NCBI RefSeq assembly: GCF_003076635.1
Contig: NZ_QDKG01000003.1
Coordinates: forward strand, 372,001-436,000
Origin: Sphingobacterium corticibacter
GTDB taxonomy: Bacteria; Bacteroidota; Bacteroidia; Sphingobacteriales; Sphingobacteriaceae
Direction of reading: 5' to 3'
DNA length: 64,000 bases
Made by a program: the position numbers and the translations under genes. The notes beneath the pieces were generated by a model, which was not told the origin of the DNA, ran no database searches, and was given only the letters and a program-made list of their open reading frames with translations. Below, piece by piece: positions 38,850-47,168 of this stretch (its first letter is position 1; the number at the start of each line of letters is the position of its first letter).

Positions 38850-39723
38850 CCTGCTTTTGGTTTAAGTAGTCTTCGTATGCGTAATAATTAATGCTTTGAT
38901 AGAGTTCTTCTCGTGTTTGCATGCTCGGAACAGCATTAGCCTGCGAACCGTCACGACGAATGGTTTCGAATACATTTAGCGCGGCTTTATTGGCTGCACG
39001 AAAGGCTGAAAGCGGATACAAAACCATATCGACGCCTACTTCGGCTAATTGTTGCGTGGTAAAAAAAGGCGTTTGTCCGAACTCCGTAATGTTTGCTAAA
39101 ATCGGTATAGATAACGCATCCGCGAAGCGTTGGTAATCGTGCAATTCGGTGACTGCTTCGGCGAATATAAAATCAGCACCAGCTTTTTGATAGGCCACCG
39201 CCCGTGCAATAGCGGCTTCTACTCCTTCAACTGCTACAGCATCAGTACGCGCGCCAATCACGAATTGCGGATCTGCTTCTTTGGCATCAACAGCCGCTTG
39301 AATCCGTTCTACCATTTCTTGCGTAGATACGACTTCCTTTCTTGGGCGATGTCCGCAACGCTTGGCGGCCACTTGATCTTCCATATGCACGCCTGCCGCA
39401 CCAGCTTTCAACACGCTTCGAATGGTACGCGCAATATTGAAAGCGCTCGCGCCAAATCCCGTATCAATATCTACCAGCAGTGGAAGATCACATACAGCAG
39501 TAATGCGTTCGATATCGATGAGTACATCCTGCAATGTGGTAATGCCAAGGTCAGGAATTCCTAAGGAACCTGCCGCCACACCACCACCAGAAAGATAGAT
39601 TGCACGAAAACCTGCTTGCTTAGCTAAAAGTGCATGATTCGCGTTTATAGTTCCTACAATTTGTAACGGATTTTCTTGCGTAAGTAATTGTCGCAACTGA
39701 GTACCGGCGGAATTTGCCATCAT
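38836..39723 (-). CDS. prpB: methylisocitrate lyase
   Basis: A 295-residue TIM-barrel enzyme of the isocitrate-lyase superfamily, cleaving 2-methylisocitrate to pyruvate and succinate. Metal residues D85 and D87 lie in LVDIDTGFG, and the catalytic loop is KRCGH (121-125), with C123 as general acid, which marks methylisocitrate lyase. Two adjacent ATGs stand at 39723 and 39720. It is the first gene of prpBCD. The leader region of about 430 bases before it has no recognisable regulator gene. Confidence 0.94.
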   Translation of the reverse strand: MMANSAGTQLRQLLTQENPLQIVGTINANHALLAKQAGFRAIYLSGGGVAAGSLGIPDLGITTLQDVLIDIERITAVCDLPLLVDIDTGFGASAFNIARTIRSVLKAGAAGVHMEDQVAAKRCGHRPRKEVVSTQEMVERIQAAVDAKEADPQFVIGARTDAVAVEGVEAAIARAVAYQKAGADFIFAEAVTELHDYQRFADALSIPILANITEFGQTPFFTTQQLAEVGVDMVLYPLSAFRAANKAALNVFETIRRDGSQANAVPSMQTREELYQSINYYAYEDYLNQKQDEEK

Positions 39724-40151
39724 AAAAGATTGTTAATGTGTACGCGTTTATAATCTGGCTACGCAAAGCTTGTGAGACAAGTGCGATGCTTCTTAAAGTT
39801 AAACATTATCTCACAACTAACAAAACGACCAAATAATTGAATGTGTGCATAATCACGTACTCTACGATTGTTTGCGCGATTTATACGTATTGCACGGGTC
39901 AAACCACGTGTTTTTCGCACAAACCCTTAAGGGTCATCAAGCAATATTTAAACCCAATTGATATTATATAAAATATTGATTTAAAGTATTTTACGTAAAT
40001 AAATATAAAACATTACCACATGTAACACGTATTTTGCACATACTTTTATTTGATCCGCAAAGACTAGCATAACTTATCGGTAGCATGGTATTTGTAATCA
40101 AAAAGAGAGTACGATTGATATAAATCATTTCACATTTTAATAAAGGTTCAC
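39724..40151. other. long divergent intergenic region between prpB and the sigma-4-like gene
   Basis: About 428 AT-rich bases with no credible gene. It includes CACGTG at 39905-39910 and a perfect 12-base palindrome at 39923-39934 (ACCCTTAAGGGT). These could be operators for prp or for the divergent gene. I found no exact TAnnTTTG element for either gene. No structured-RNA feature is recognised. Confidence 0.5.
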
Positions 40152-40574
40152 ATGAAGATGCCATTGTCCACCACAGTAATTAAAATGAATACTTTACAGA
40201 CTACAATCAAAAGAGCTTTTGACAGCAGTTTCGTTTTTTTTTCACGTTATTTATTAAAGGCAGTGCCATTTCCAACGGACGGTATGCCCATCGAACCTTT
40301 AGGACAATTTATGTCTCATAAACAGATACCATTGCCCAATCATTCTGAACCAGAACCACAAAGACCGACAAGTGACAGCGATCGTTTACTTTCCTTTGAG
40401 GCAGGATTGAATGCTATAGACGCAGATTTGTATACACCATTCATGATGCATATAGAAGGTTATAAAAACTGTGAAATTGCGGAGTACTTGGGCTTGACTG
40501 AAAACCAAGTTACCTTAACAATCAACAAAGTGCGCACGTTTTTACAGACACATGACTATTCAATTGATAATTAA
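40152..40574 (+). CDS. small protein with sigma-70 region-4-like HTH
   Basis: A 140-residue protein. The C-terminal part (about 85-132) reads like region 4 of an ECF-type sigma factor: PFMMHIEGYKNCEIAEYLGL is close to the usual PFxLHxEGYKYxEIAxxLxL and is followed by a recognition-helix-like segment NQVTLTINKVRTFLQ. No region 2 is present; residues 1-75 are unlike any family I know and include a proline-rich stretch (40-72). Starts at 40152, 40158 or 40185 are possible; an AAAGG sequence eight bases before 40152 supports the first. It may be a truncated sigma factor, or a regulator that mimics sigma region 4. Confidence 0.6.
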   Translation: MKMPLSTTVIKMNTLQTTIKRAFDSSFVFFSRYLLKAVPFPTDGMPIEPLGQFMSHKQIPLPNHSEPEPQRPTSDSDRLLSFEAGLNAIDADLYTPFMMHIEGYKNCEIAEYLGLTENQVTLTINKVRTFLQTHDYSIDN

Positions 40575-40616
40575 GTCAATAAGTACTTAAGAATTCGAGA
40601 AAAACGGGTAATGAAG

Positions 40617-41270
40617 CTAATCAATCAACTGATGATTGATAGCAAACCGGATGAGTTCTACGTAATTTTTGGAAGTTGTTTTATCTAGTAGCTTCTGGCG
40701 ATGACCTTCCACGGTTCGCTTGCTTATAAATAGCTTTTCCGCAATATCCTTCGTCGTAAATCCATTTACCAACAATTGCAACACATCGTATTCTCTCGAT
40801 GATAAATCTAAATCACGCAAAACTTCTTCGGGTTGTGGTTTCACTTGCTTGTTGCCAAGGGATTGCAACATCCGAACACTTATTTCAGACGACAAATATT
40901 GACCGCCTTTACCTACGTGCGATAGCGCAAATAATAACTCGTCGTAATCGGCATTCTTTAGCATGTAAGCTTTAGCGCCAAGAGACATGACTTCTTTCAC
41001 TTCCTGATCACTATCGATCATGCTAAGAAAAACAACTTTAATATGAGGGAAACTAGTATTCATAGCTCGCATCAATTCTGGACCGCCGATACCATTCATG
41101 TTCATATCCGTGAGCAGAATATCCACCTCAGAATTGTTATTAAGCAGTGCTAGTACTTCTTCACCACTCTCAGCCTCGGCGACGATGTTAATATCCGGTT
41201 GAGTCTCCAGAAGCAACCTTATGCCATTTCTGACGACTTTGTGGTCGTCAGCTAATATAATACGCATCAT
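40617..41270 (-). CDS. LuxR-type response regulator
   Basis: A 217-residue DNA-binding response regulator from the ATG at 41270 (a second ATG follows; the frame also opens with TTG at 41279). Receiver with D55 in LLTDMNMNGIGG, then a LuxR/NarL helix-turn-helix (SSREYDVLQLLVNGF and VEGHRQKLLDKT, about 150-215). It is the only DNA-binding output seen in the large signalling cluster and lies 96 bases downstream of the next receiver. Its 3' end faces the sigma-4-like gene. Target genes are not known. Confidence 0.92.
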   Translation of the reverse strand: MMRIILADDHKVVRNGIRLLLETQPDINIVAEAESGEEVLALLNNNSEVDILLTDMNMNGIGGPELMRAMNTSFPHIKVVFLSMIDSDQEVKEVMSLGAKAYMLKNADYDELLFALSHVGKGGQYLSSEISVRMLQSLGNKQVKPQPEEVLRDLDLSSREYDVLQLLVNGFTTKDIAEKLFISKRTVEGHRQKLLDKTTSKNYVELIRFAINHQLID

Positions 41271-41366
41271 GTTATACAATAATACTAAAAATTCATCTAA
41301 AATGCGATAGCATCATCAGTAAGATATAAGTTACGTATCAAGATATTTTAGAACGAAAATGATCGA

Positions 41367-41738
41367 TTATGTGTGCTTCTCCAACACTTGTTTGACCATC
41401 TCTTCCAGATCAAAAATATTGAATGGCTTGGATAAGTACGCCTCTGCTCCTGCCTTCTCAGCAAGAATATGCACCTCGTTATTGGCAGAGCAATAAATAA
41501 CAGGAATATTTTTATACACGGGATGCTGTTTCAATAATTGGGTTGCTTTCATGCCGCCAATTTCTGGGATCCAGTTATCCATCAAGATCGCGTCTGGTTT
41601 GGTCTCTTCTACACGTTCTATAATGTCATGCGATGTTTCGGATACGGCAACATTGTATCCTGCATCTGTCAGAATAATATTGCATACATCCAAAATATGT
41701 TTGTCGTCGTCAAAAATTAATATTGTTTTATTATGCAT
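41367..41738 (-). CDS. single-domain response regulator
   Basis: A 123-residue receiver with acidic residues D10-D12, phospho-acceptor D54 in ILMDNWIPEIGG and K in YLSKPF. No output domain. It follows the cheB-like gene by nine bases and ends the six-gene kinase operon. In this setting it may work as a phosphate acceptor or as the regulatory receiver for the stand-alone CheB domain, which lacks one. That role is inference. Confidence 0.9.
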   Translation of the reverse strand: MHNKTILIFDDDKHILDVCNIILTDAGYNVAVSETSHDIIERVEETKPDAILMDNWIPEIGGMKATQLLKQHPVYKNIPVIYCSANNEVHILAEKAGAEAYLSKPFNIFDLEEMVKQVLEKHT

Positions 41739-41747
41739 CTTGTTATT

Positions 41748-42347
41748 TTACTTATTATTTGCGGTTTTTGCAAGCTTATTGATAAATTTCGCCATCTCAG
41801 TTGGCTTAATTATACAGTCTGCAGTTACTTTAGCTATGGCCTCTCGGGGCATAAAATCCACTTCAGCGGTTTCAGGATCTTGAATGATGACCAAACCTCC
41901 AACAGATTGGATATATTTTAAACCTTGTGCACCATCATGGTTTGCACCAGATAACAGCATTGCAACCACCCGTTCTCCGAACATCTCTGCTCCAGATTGA
42001 AAAGTGACATCAATTGAAGGCCGAGAATAATGTAATTTCTCTGAATAATCCAGTGCCAATTCTGTAGGTGTCTCCAACAACACATGATAGTCGGCCGGTG
42101 CTAAATATATGGTGTTAGGTTCCAAAGACATCTTATCTTCGATCTCTAAGACCTTCAATTTAGTATGTTTTTCAAAAACGGATTCTAACTGCGAATCTGC
42201 TGCCGCCTTACGATGTACTACAATGATGATGGGAAATCCCAGATCTTCATCCAAATCTGGCAACAGATCAAAAAGCACTTTGAGACTGCCGGCAGACCCA
42301 CCAATCATTAAAATACCTATATTCCTGTAATCATATTTTATCATCAT
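41748..42347 (-). CDS. CheB-type methylesterase domain protein, no receiver
   Basis: A 199-residue stand-alone CheB catalytic domain. The triad is S18 in GGSAGS, H45 in VVHRK and D138 in GANHDGA, as in CheB. Classical CheB has an N-terminal receiver that gates the active site; here it is absent, so control must come from another protein, perhaps the adjacent lone receivers. No chemoreceptor gene occurs in the window. It could demethylate or deamidate a membrane sensor such as the CHASE3 kinase encoded in the same operon, but that is inference. Confidence 0.9.
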   Translation of the reverse strand: MMIKYDYRNIGILMIGGSAGSLKVLFDLLPDLDEDLGFPIIIVVHRKAAADSQLESVFEKHTKLKVLEIEDKMSLEPNTIYLAPADYHVLLETPTELALDYSEKLHYSRPSIDVTFQSGAEMFGERVVAMLLSGANHDGAQGLKYIQSVGGLVIIQDPETAEVDFMPREAIAKVTADCIIKPTEMAKFINKLAKTANNK

Positions 42348-42350
42348 TTT

Positions 42351-43172
42351 TTAGTGCAATTTGCGCCATATTTTGTCTGAACCAAGCTTTCTATACATAT
42401 TTTCAAGACTCGAGAAACGGATACTTTCTTTAGATCCCAAGGCTAGATAGCCTAATTTCTCTAAACTATTGTCGAACAAGTTAAACACCTTATGCTGCAA
42501 TTCCTTTTCAAAGTATATCAAGACATTGCGACACATAATGAGTTGAAACTCATTGAAAGATGCATCTGACACCAGATTGTGTGTGGAGAATACGACCCTT
42601 TCTTTGAGTTTATCATGGAACTTCACAACATCATAATTCGCCATGTAGTAGGACGAAAGCTCTTTCTTGCCTCCTGATATAATATAATTTTCAGAATATT
42701 GTTTCATGTGACGAATGGAAAAAACGCCATTTCTTGCTTTCTCCAATACTGTTGGGTTTAGGTCTGTGGCATAGATCAAGGAGCGATCGTACAAGTTAGC
42801 TTCTTGCAACATAATAGCCACTGAATACACTTCTTCCCCGGTAGCACATCCGGCAATCCAAATTCGAATGAACGGATAAGTCGCCAACTGTGGCAGTACA
42901 TCTTCACGCAGCGTTTTATAAAAATTCGGATCACGATACATCTCGGTCACATTTACGGTGATTTCCTCCACAAATCGCTGCAGGTAATCAGGGTAGTGCA
43001 TCAGTTGGTAGCGCAATTCTGCGAAGCTGTACAACTTATCCATCATGCAAATGCGGCTTACCCGCCTTTTAAGCGAAGCCTTGCTATACAGCGTGAAATC
43101 ATAGCCGTATTTCTCGGCGATCTCCTCGAAGAGTAAATCGAGTTCATCATCTCGTAATATGGCGTGCTCCAT
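42351..43172 (-). CDS. CheR-type methyltransferase
   Basis: A 273-residue S-adenosylmethionine-dependent protein-glutamate methyltransferase. It has the N-terminal helical CheR domain, the NVTEMYRDP motif (74-82), the SAM loop GCATGEE (108-114) and LIMCRNVLIYF. It lies four bases upstream of the cheB-like gene. Normally CheR methylates chemoreceptor glutamates; no receptor, CheA, CheW or motility gene is seen here, so the substrate is probably a sensor kinase or another protein. Confidence 0.92.
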   Translation of the reverse strand: MEHAILRDDELDLLFEEIAEKYGYDFTLYSKASLKRRVSRICMMDKLYSFAELRYQLMHYPDYLQRFVEEITVNVTEMYRDPNFYKTLREDVLPQLATYPFIRIWIAGCATGEEVYSVAIMLQEANLYDRSLIYATDLNPTVLEKARNGVFSIRHMKQYSENYIISGGKKELSSYYMANYDVVKFHDKLKERVVFSTHNLVSDASFNEFQLIMCRNVLIYFEKELQHKVFNLFDNSLEKLGYLALGSKESIRFSSLENMYRKLGSDKIWRKLH

Positions 43173-43175
43173 GAA

Positions 43176-43547
43176 TTATATAATCTTGGATAAGACGTGC
43201 AATAATTTATCCAAATCTACTGGCTTCGAAATATAATCATCCGCCCCTGCTGCCAAGCATTTTTCGCGATCTCCGACCATGGCTTGTGCTGTAACCGCAA
43301 TAATAGGCAACGACTCAAAACCACGCGTACTGCGAATCATCCGAATCGCCTGATAACCATCTAAATCGGGCATCATCATATCCATCAATACGACGGCGAT
43401 ATCATCGCTACTATGAAGCAAAGCAATTCCCTCGGTAGCACTTGCGCTCGAAACCGACGTATAGCCCTTCATGCGCAATGTCAATTCAAGTGCGTAGATA
43501 TTACGCGGATCATCGTCGATGATTAGAATTTTGTTTTTATTATTCAT
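43176..43547 (-). CDS. single-domain response regulator, similar to the hybrid kinase's last receiver
   Basis: A 123-residue receiver with D10-D12-type acidic pocket, D56 in VLMDMMMPDLDGYQ and K in YISKPVD. It resembles the third receiver of the adjacent hybrid kinase: both share LPIIAVTA-AM-GDREKC, AGA-DYISKPVD and an MDMMMP core. This suggests duplication of that domain into a separate gene. It begins 20 bases after the kinase stop. Confidence 0.92.
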   Translation of the reverse strand: MNNKNKILIIDDDPRNIYALELTLRMKGYTSVSSASATEGIALLHSSDDIAVVLMDMMMPDLDGYQAIRMIRSTRGFESLPIIAVTAQAMVGDREKCLAAGADDYISKPVDLDKLLHVLSKII

Positions 43548-43567
43548 AATCTATATTGACCGCTATT

Positions 43568-46500
43568 TTAACCCTCGTATAACCATACTCGCAACAATGA
43601 CAAGAGTTGATCGGCATCCACTGGTTTTGAGATATAATCGGATGCGCCCGCCTGTATACATTTCTCTCGATCGCCTATCATCGCTTTTGCAGTTACCGCA
43701 ATTATAGGCAAGCGCGAAAATTGTGGCATTTCGCGCACGCGACGAATGCTTTCATAGCCATCCATTTCCGGCATCATCATATCCATCAATATCACGGAGA
43801 TATCTGGGTTTTCCTGCATCTGTTGTAGTGCTTCTTTGCCATTCATGGCCGAATACACCTTCATCTGGTATTGTTCTAAAGATTTGGTCAATGAGAAAAT
43901 ATTACGCACATCGTCATCAGCAATCAATACCTTTTTGTCTCGTAGCACATCATTCAATGCACCTAAGCCATTATTTTTCGAACTTTGCTCTTGCTGATCG
44001 GAGCCCGACACCAAGTGAAGAAACAAGCCGACTTCATCCAGTATGCGTTGGTAAGAGTGTGCTGTTTTCAGTACGATAGAATCTGCATATTGCTTGATTT
44101 TGTTCTCTTCCGCATGCGACAGGTTTTTACCAGTGAAAATGATAATCGGCAGATTTTCTAATCCTTCTTTCGTTTTGATGGCTTCCAAGGTTTCGTATCC
44201 AGAGCGATCTGGCACGCCCATGTCCAATATCACACAGTTTACCTCCGACGAAGAGAGTGCATCCACACTTTCTTCTACCGAATTTTTGATTTCAGAAGCA
44301 ATGTTAAAGTTGCTTAGATAGTATGCTAATGCCTGGGCATGTTTGGGATTCTCTTCGACGATCAATACCTTTTTTGGATAACGCTCCAAAGCATCTTCAA
44401 TCTTCTTGAACATACCACCAATCTGTTCTGATAATAATGGTTTACGAATAAAGTCGATGGCGCCTTTTAACAAACTTTCCTTCTTCACTTCCAGTGATGA
44501 CATAATGTGCACCGGGATATGCTTAGTGGCGGAATGCCCTTTGAGTTCGCTCATCACCTGCCAACCATCTTTGATCGGCAATTGAATATCTAATAATATC
44601 GCCTTCGGCTGATAAGTCTTTGCATAGTCAAGCGCTACGTCACCGCGAACTGCTACTACGCCTTTGTAATTTTGCTGACGGGTATATTGCAATAATGCTT
44701 TGGCAAAATGAATATCATCCTCCACGATCAGAATTACCTTATCGTCCGCTGTGATATGATCTCGATCGTCTTCTACATCCGCAGGGATATCTGGCAGAGC
44801 AAAGGTGTTAGCAGAATCACTTACCAACGACTCGATCTCTTTAACATCTTCGGAGATGCTGTTTAATAAGTCTTCCGTTACCGGTTTTACATCTACTACA
44901 TTTCTATCGATCGGAACGATTAACGTAAACGTACTTCCTTGGTTTTCTACACTTTGCAAGCGAATTTCACCACCTAATAATCTAGCAATCTCTCGGCTGA
45001 TGGATAAACCCAATCCCGTGCCCCCGAATTTACGTTGCGTCGAGCCATCTGCTTGTTGAAAGGCTTCGAAGATGAGCTGTTGCTTGTCTTCGGCGATGCC
45101 TATTCCCGTATCGCGTATTTCGAACAATACATGATGATTATCTTCAGGATCTCGTTTAATTGTAAGCGTTATACTGCCTTCGGCCGTAAATTTAATAGCA
45201 TTAGAAAGCAAATTCCGAAGCACCTGATCTAGTCTTTGACGATCTATCTCTACACTATGTGGCAAATCCGAATCCAATTCAATATTAAATCGCAATGATT
45301 TTTCGGTTACAATCGGTAAGAAAAGACTCCTTAAATCGTCCACTATATCGCCTATGCGCACTGACTCATATTCCAATTCCATCTTCCCTGCTTCGATTTT
45401 TGAGAGATCGAGAATCTCATCGATCAGCGTCAGCAGACTTGTTCCAGAACTATGAATTACGCGCGCAGATTCTGCGTAATCTTCGTCGAGTTTGCCGTCC
45501 GCATTCTCACCCATCAAGCGAGACAATAACAGAATTGAATTGAGTGGTGTACGCAGTTCGTGCGACATATTTGCCAAGAACTCCGTTTTGTACTTGGTAC
45601 TTAGCGCTAATTCTTCCGCTTTTTGCTGTATTTCGACGTTTCGCTCCGCGATCAGCAAATTTTTCTCTTCCAATAGTTTGGATCTTTCCTCCATCTCCTG
45701 ATTTGACTGCAAGAGCTCTTCATGCTGTACGCGGAGCTCCTCTTCCGAGGCCTGTAGCTTTTGCGTCTGTGCTTCTAGCTCGACATTCAGATTTTGCATC
45801 TCGTTGTGCTGCACTTGCAGTTCTTCGGCTTGTGCTTGACTTTCTTCTAGTAAGGTCTGTACTTGTTTGCGACTTTTTGCCGAGATCAAAGCATTGGCCA
45901 ATGTAAAACAAGCTTCTGCAAAGAAATCCAACTTGGTTTTACTAAAGGCATCTAATGTTCCAAATTCGATAACTCCTAAACATTTGGAATCTGATATAAT
46001 AGGCATCCAGAGTACAGCGTTCAGTTTAATCGTTCCGTGAGCAAAATTCACGACATACTCTTGCTGTCCTAACTCTTCAAACAATTTGGGCTGGCGGTCT
46101 ACAAATACCTGACCAACCATGCCTTCTCCTGGTTTCAGCGTTTTGGGAAGACCATCTTTCAAACCGTAAGTGCTGGTCAATACCAAATCACCATCTTCAA
46201 AAAGATAACAAGCACCATTGACCAATCCACTATAGCTGATTAAGTAGTTTAAGGCATCATTGGCTAACTCTACATTTTCTTTGTTGCCAGTAAGCACTTC
46301 GTGAAACTGCGCCATACCTTTTTGTTCCCACTCATTATTGTTGAGGATCTCAAATGATTGGCGAAGTGCGGCACTCATTTCATTAAGCGAATGCGAGAGA
46401 TTACCCAGCAAGTCATCATGCTGCTCATCGATCTTCACACTATAGTTACCATGTGCAATCTGATCGGCCATTCTTTCAACGCTGGCCAACCTGCCTTGGA

Positions 46501-47164
46501 GCTCGCGATCCATATCGGCTAATTCCTGCTGCAATCGCTCTCGATCTTGTAGTTCTTTTTGAATACGCGTATAAAAGTAGAAAGTGATAAGCAGCGAGAT
46601 TAATCCCGCGGCGATAATCAACATCGTGGTGTTATCCGAGGCAGAATAAACATTGGCTGTCCGCACCTCCAATAATTGGTTTTCGGCATCCACAATACGA
46701 TCAATCACTGCACGGCAGCTATCCATAAATCGGCGACCTTCCTCTAGTTGCTCTATAGTAATCGTTTCGTTGGCTCGCTTGGTGCGTACCAAACGCTTTA
46801 GAATGCTCAAACGCGTGTCGATCAGTTTGTATAACGTGTCTGATCGCTGCATTTGCGCGTCATTGTCAGCAATTAGATCTTGTAAGTTTTTGATCGCCAT
46901 CGGCAACGTGACCATACTTTGATTGTAAGGTTCTAAAAAGCGTTCATCGCCGGTGAGGATATAGCCACGCTGTCCAGTTTCCGCATCTTGCAAATCAGTC
47001 CACACCTTATTAGAAGCATTAATAACCTGATAGGTGTGCTCAACACTCGCCTTATTATCAATTAGATTCGAAATACTGACATAGGAAGCGATGGAACTGG
47101 TAACCAATATAATAAAGGAGACTCCAAAACCTATCTGCAAATTTCGGATAATCTTTTTAGGCAT
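43568..47164 (-). CDS. CHASE3-GAF hybrid histidine kinase with three receivers
   Basis: A 1198-residue membrane kinase: TM1 (about 11-32), CHASE3 sensor (about 40-170), TM2 (181-198), HAMP (about 200-270), GAF (285-425), coiled coil (430-525), HisKA with H535 in NMSHELRTPLNS, HATPase (about 645-760), and receivers REC1 (about 825-940, LLDIQLP), REC2 (950-1065, ILDMGVP) and REC3 (1080-1197, LMDMMMP), all with the acceptor aspartate. Such an architecture allows internal and intermolecular phosphorelay. It lies four bases after the upstream REC-PAS kinase. A CHASE3 region is often glutamate/glutamine-rich and could be a CheR/CheB target, but that is speculation. Confidence 0.92.
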   Translation of the reverse strand: MPKKIIRNLQIGFGVSFIILVTSSIASYVSISNLIDNKASVEHTYQVINASNKVWTDLQDAETGQRGYILTGDERFLEPYNQSMVTLPMAIKNLQDLIADNDAQMQRSDTLYKLIDTRLSILKRLVRTKRANETITIEQLEEGRRFMDSCRAVIDRIVDAENQLLEVRTANVYSASDNTTMLIIAAGLISLLITFYFYTRIQKELQDRERLQQELADMDRELQGRLASVERMADQIAHGNYSVKIDEQHDDLLGNLSHSLNEMSAALRQSFEILNNNEWEQKGMAQFHEVLTGNKENVELANDALNYLISYSGLVNGACYLFEDGDLVLTSTYGLKDGLPKTLKPGEGMVGQVFVDRQPKLFEELGQQEYVVNFAHGTIKLNAVLWMPIISDSKCLGVIEFGTLDAFSKTKLDFFAEACFTLANALISAKSRKQVQTLLEESQAQAEELQVQHNEMQNLNVELEAQTQKLQASEEELRVQHEELLQSNQEMEERSKLLEEKNLLIAERNVEIQQKAEELALSTKYKTEFLANMSHELRTPLNSILLLSRLMGENADGKLDEDYAESARVIHSSGTSLLTLIDEILDLSKIEAGKMELEYESVRIGDIVDDLRSLFLPIVTEKSLRFNIELDSDLPHSVEIDRQRLDQVLRNLLSNAIKFTAEGSITLTIKRDPEDNHHVLFEIRDTGIGIAEDKQQLIFEAFQQADGSTQRKFGGTGLGLSISREIARLLGGEIRLQSVENQGSTFTLIVPIDRNVVDVKPVTEDLLNSISEDVKEIESLVSDSANTFALPDIPADVEDDRDHITADDKVILIVEDDIHFAKALLQYTRQQNYKGVVAVRGDVALDYAKTYQPKAILLDIQLPIKDGWQVMSELKGHSATKHIPVHIMSSLEVKKESLLKGAIDFIRKPLLSEQIGGMFKKIEDALERYPKKVLIVEENPKHAQALAYYLSNFNIASEIKNSVEESVDALSSSEVNCVILDMGVPDRSGYETLEAIKTKEGLENLPIIIFTGKNLSHAEENKIKQYADSIVLKTAHSYQRILDEVGLFLHLVSGSDQQEQSSKNNGLGALNDVLRDKKVLIADDDVRNIFSLTKSLEQYQMKVYSAMNGKEALQQMQENPDISVILMDMMMPEMDGYESIRRVREMPQFSRLPIIAVTAKAMIGDREKCIQAGASDYISKPVDADQLLSLLRVWLYEG

Positions 47165-47168
47165 AATA

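Noticed and set aside
39130..39564. 144-residue plus-strand frame
   Set aside because: Antisense to prpB; the lyase motifs settle the coding strand.
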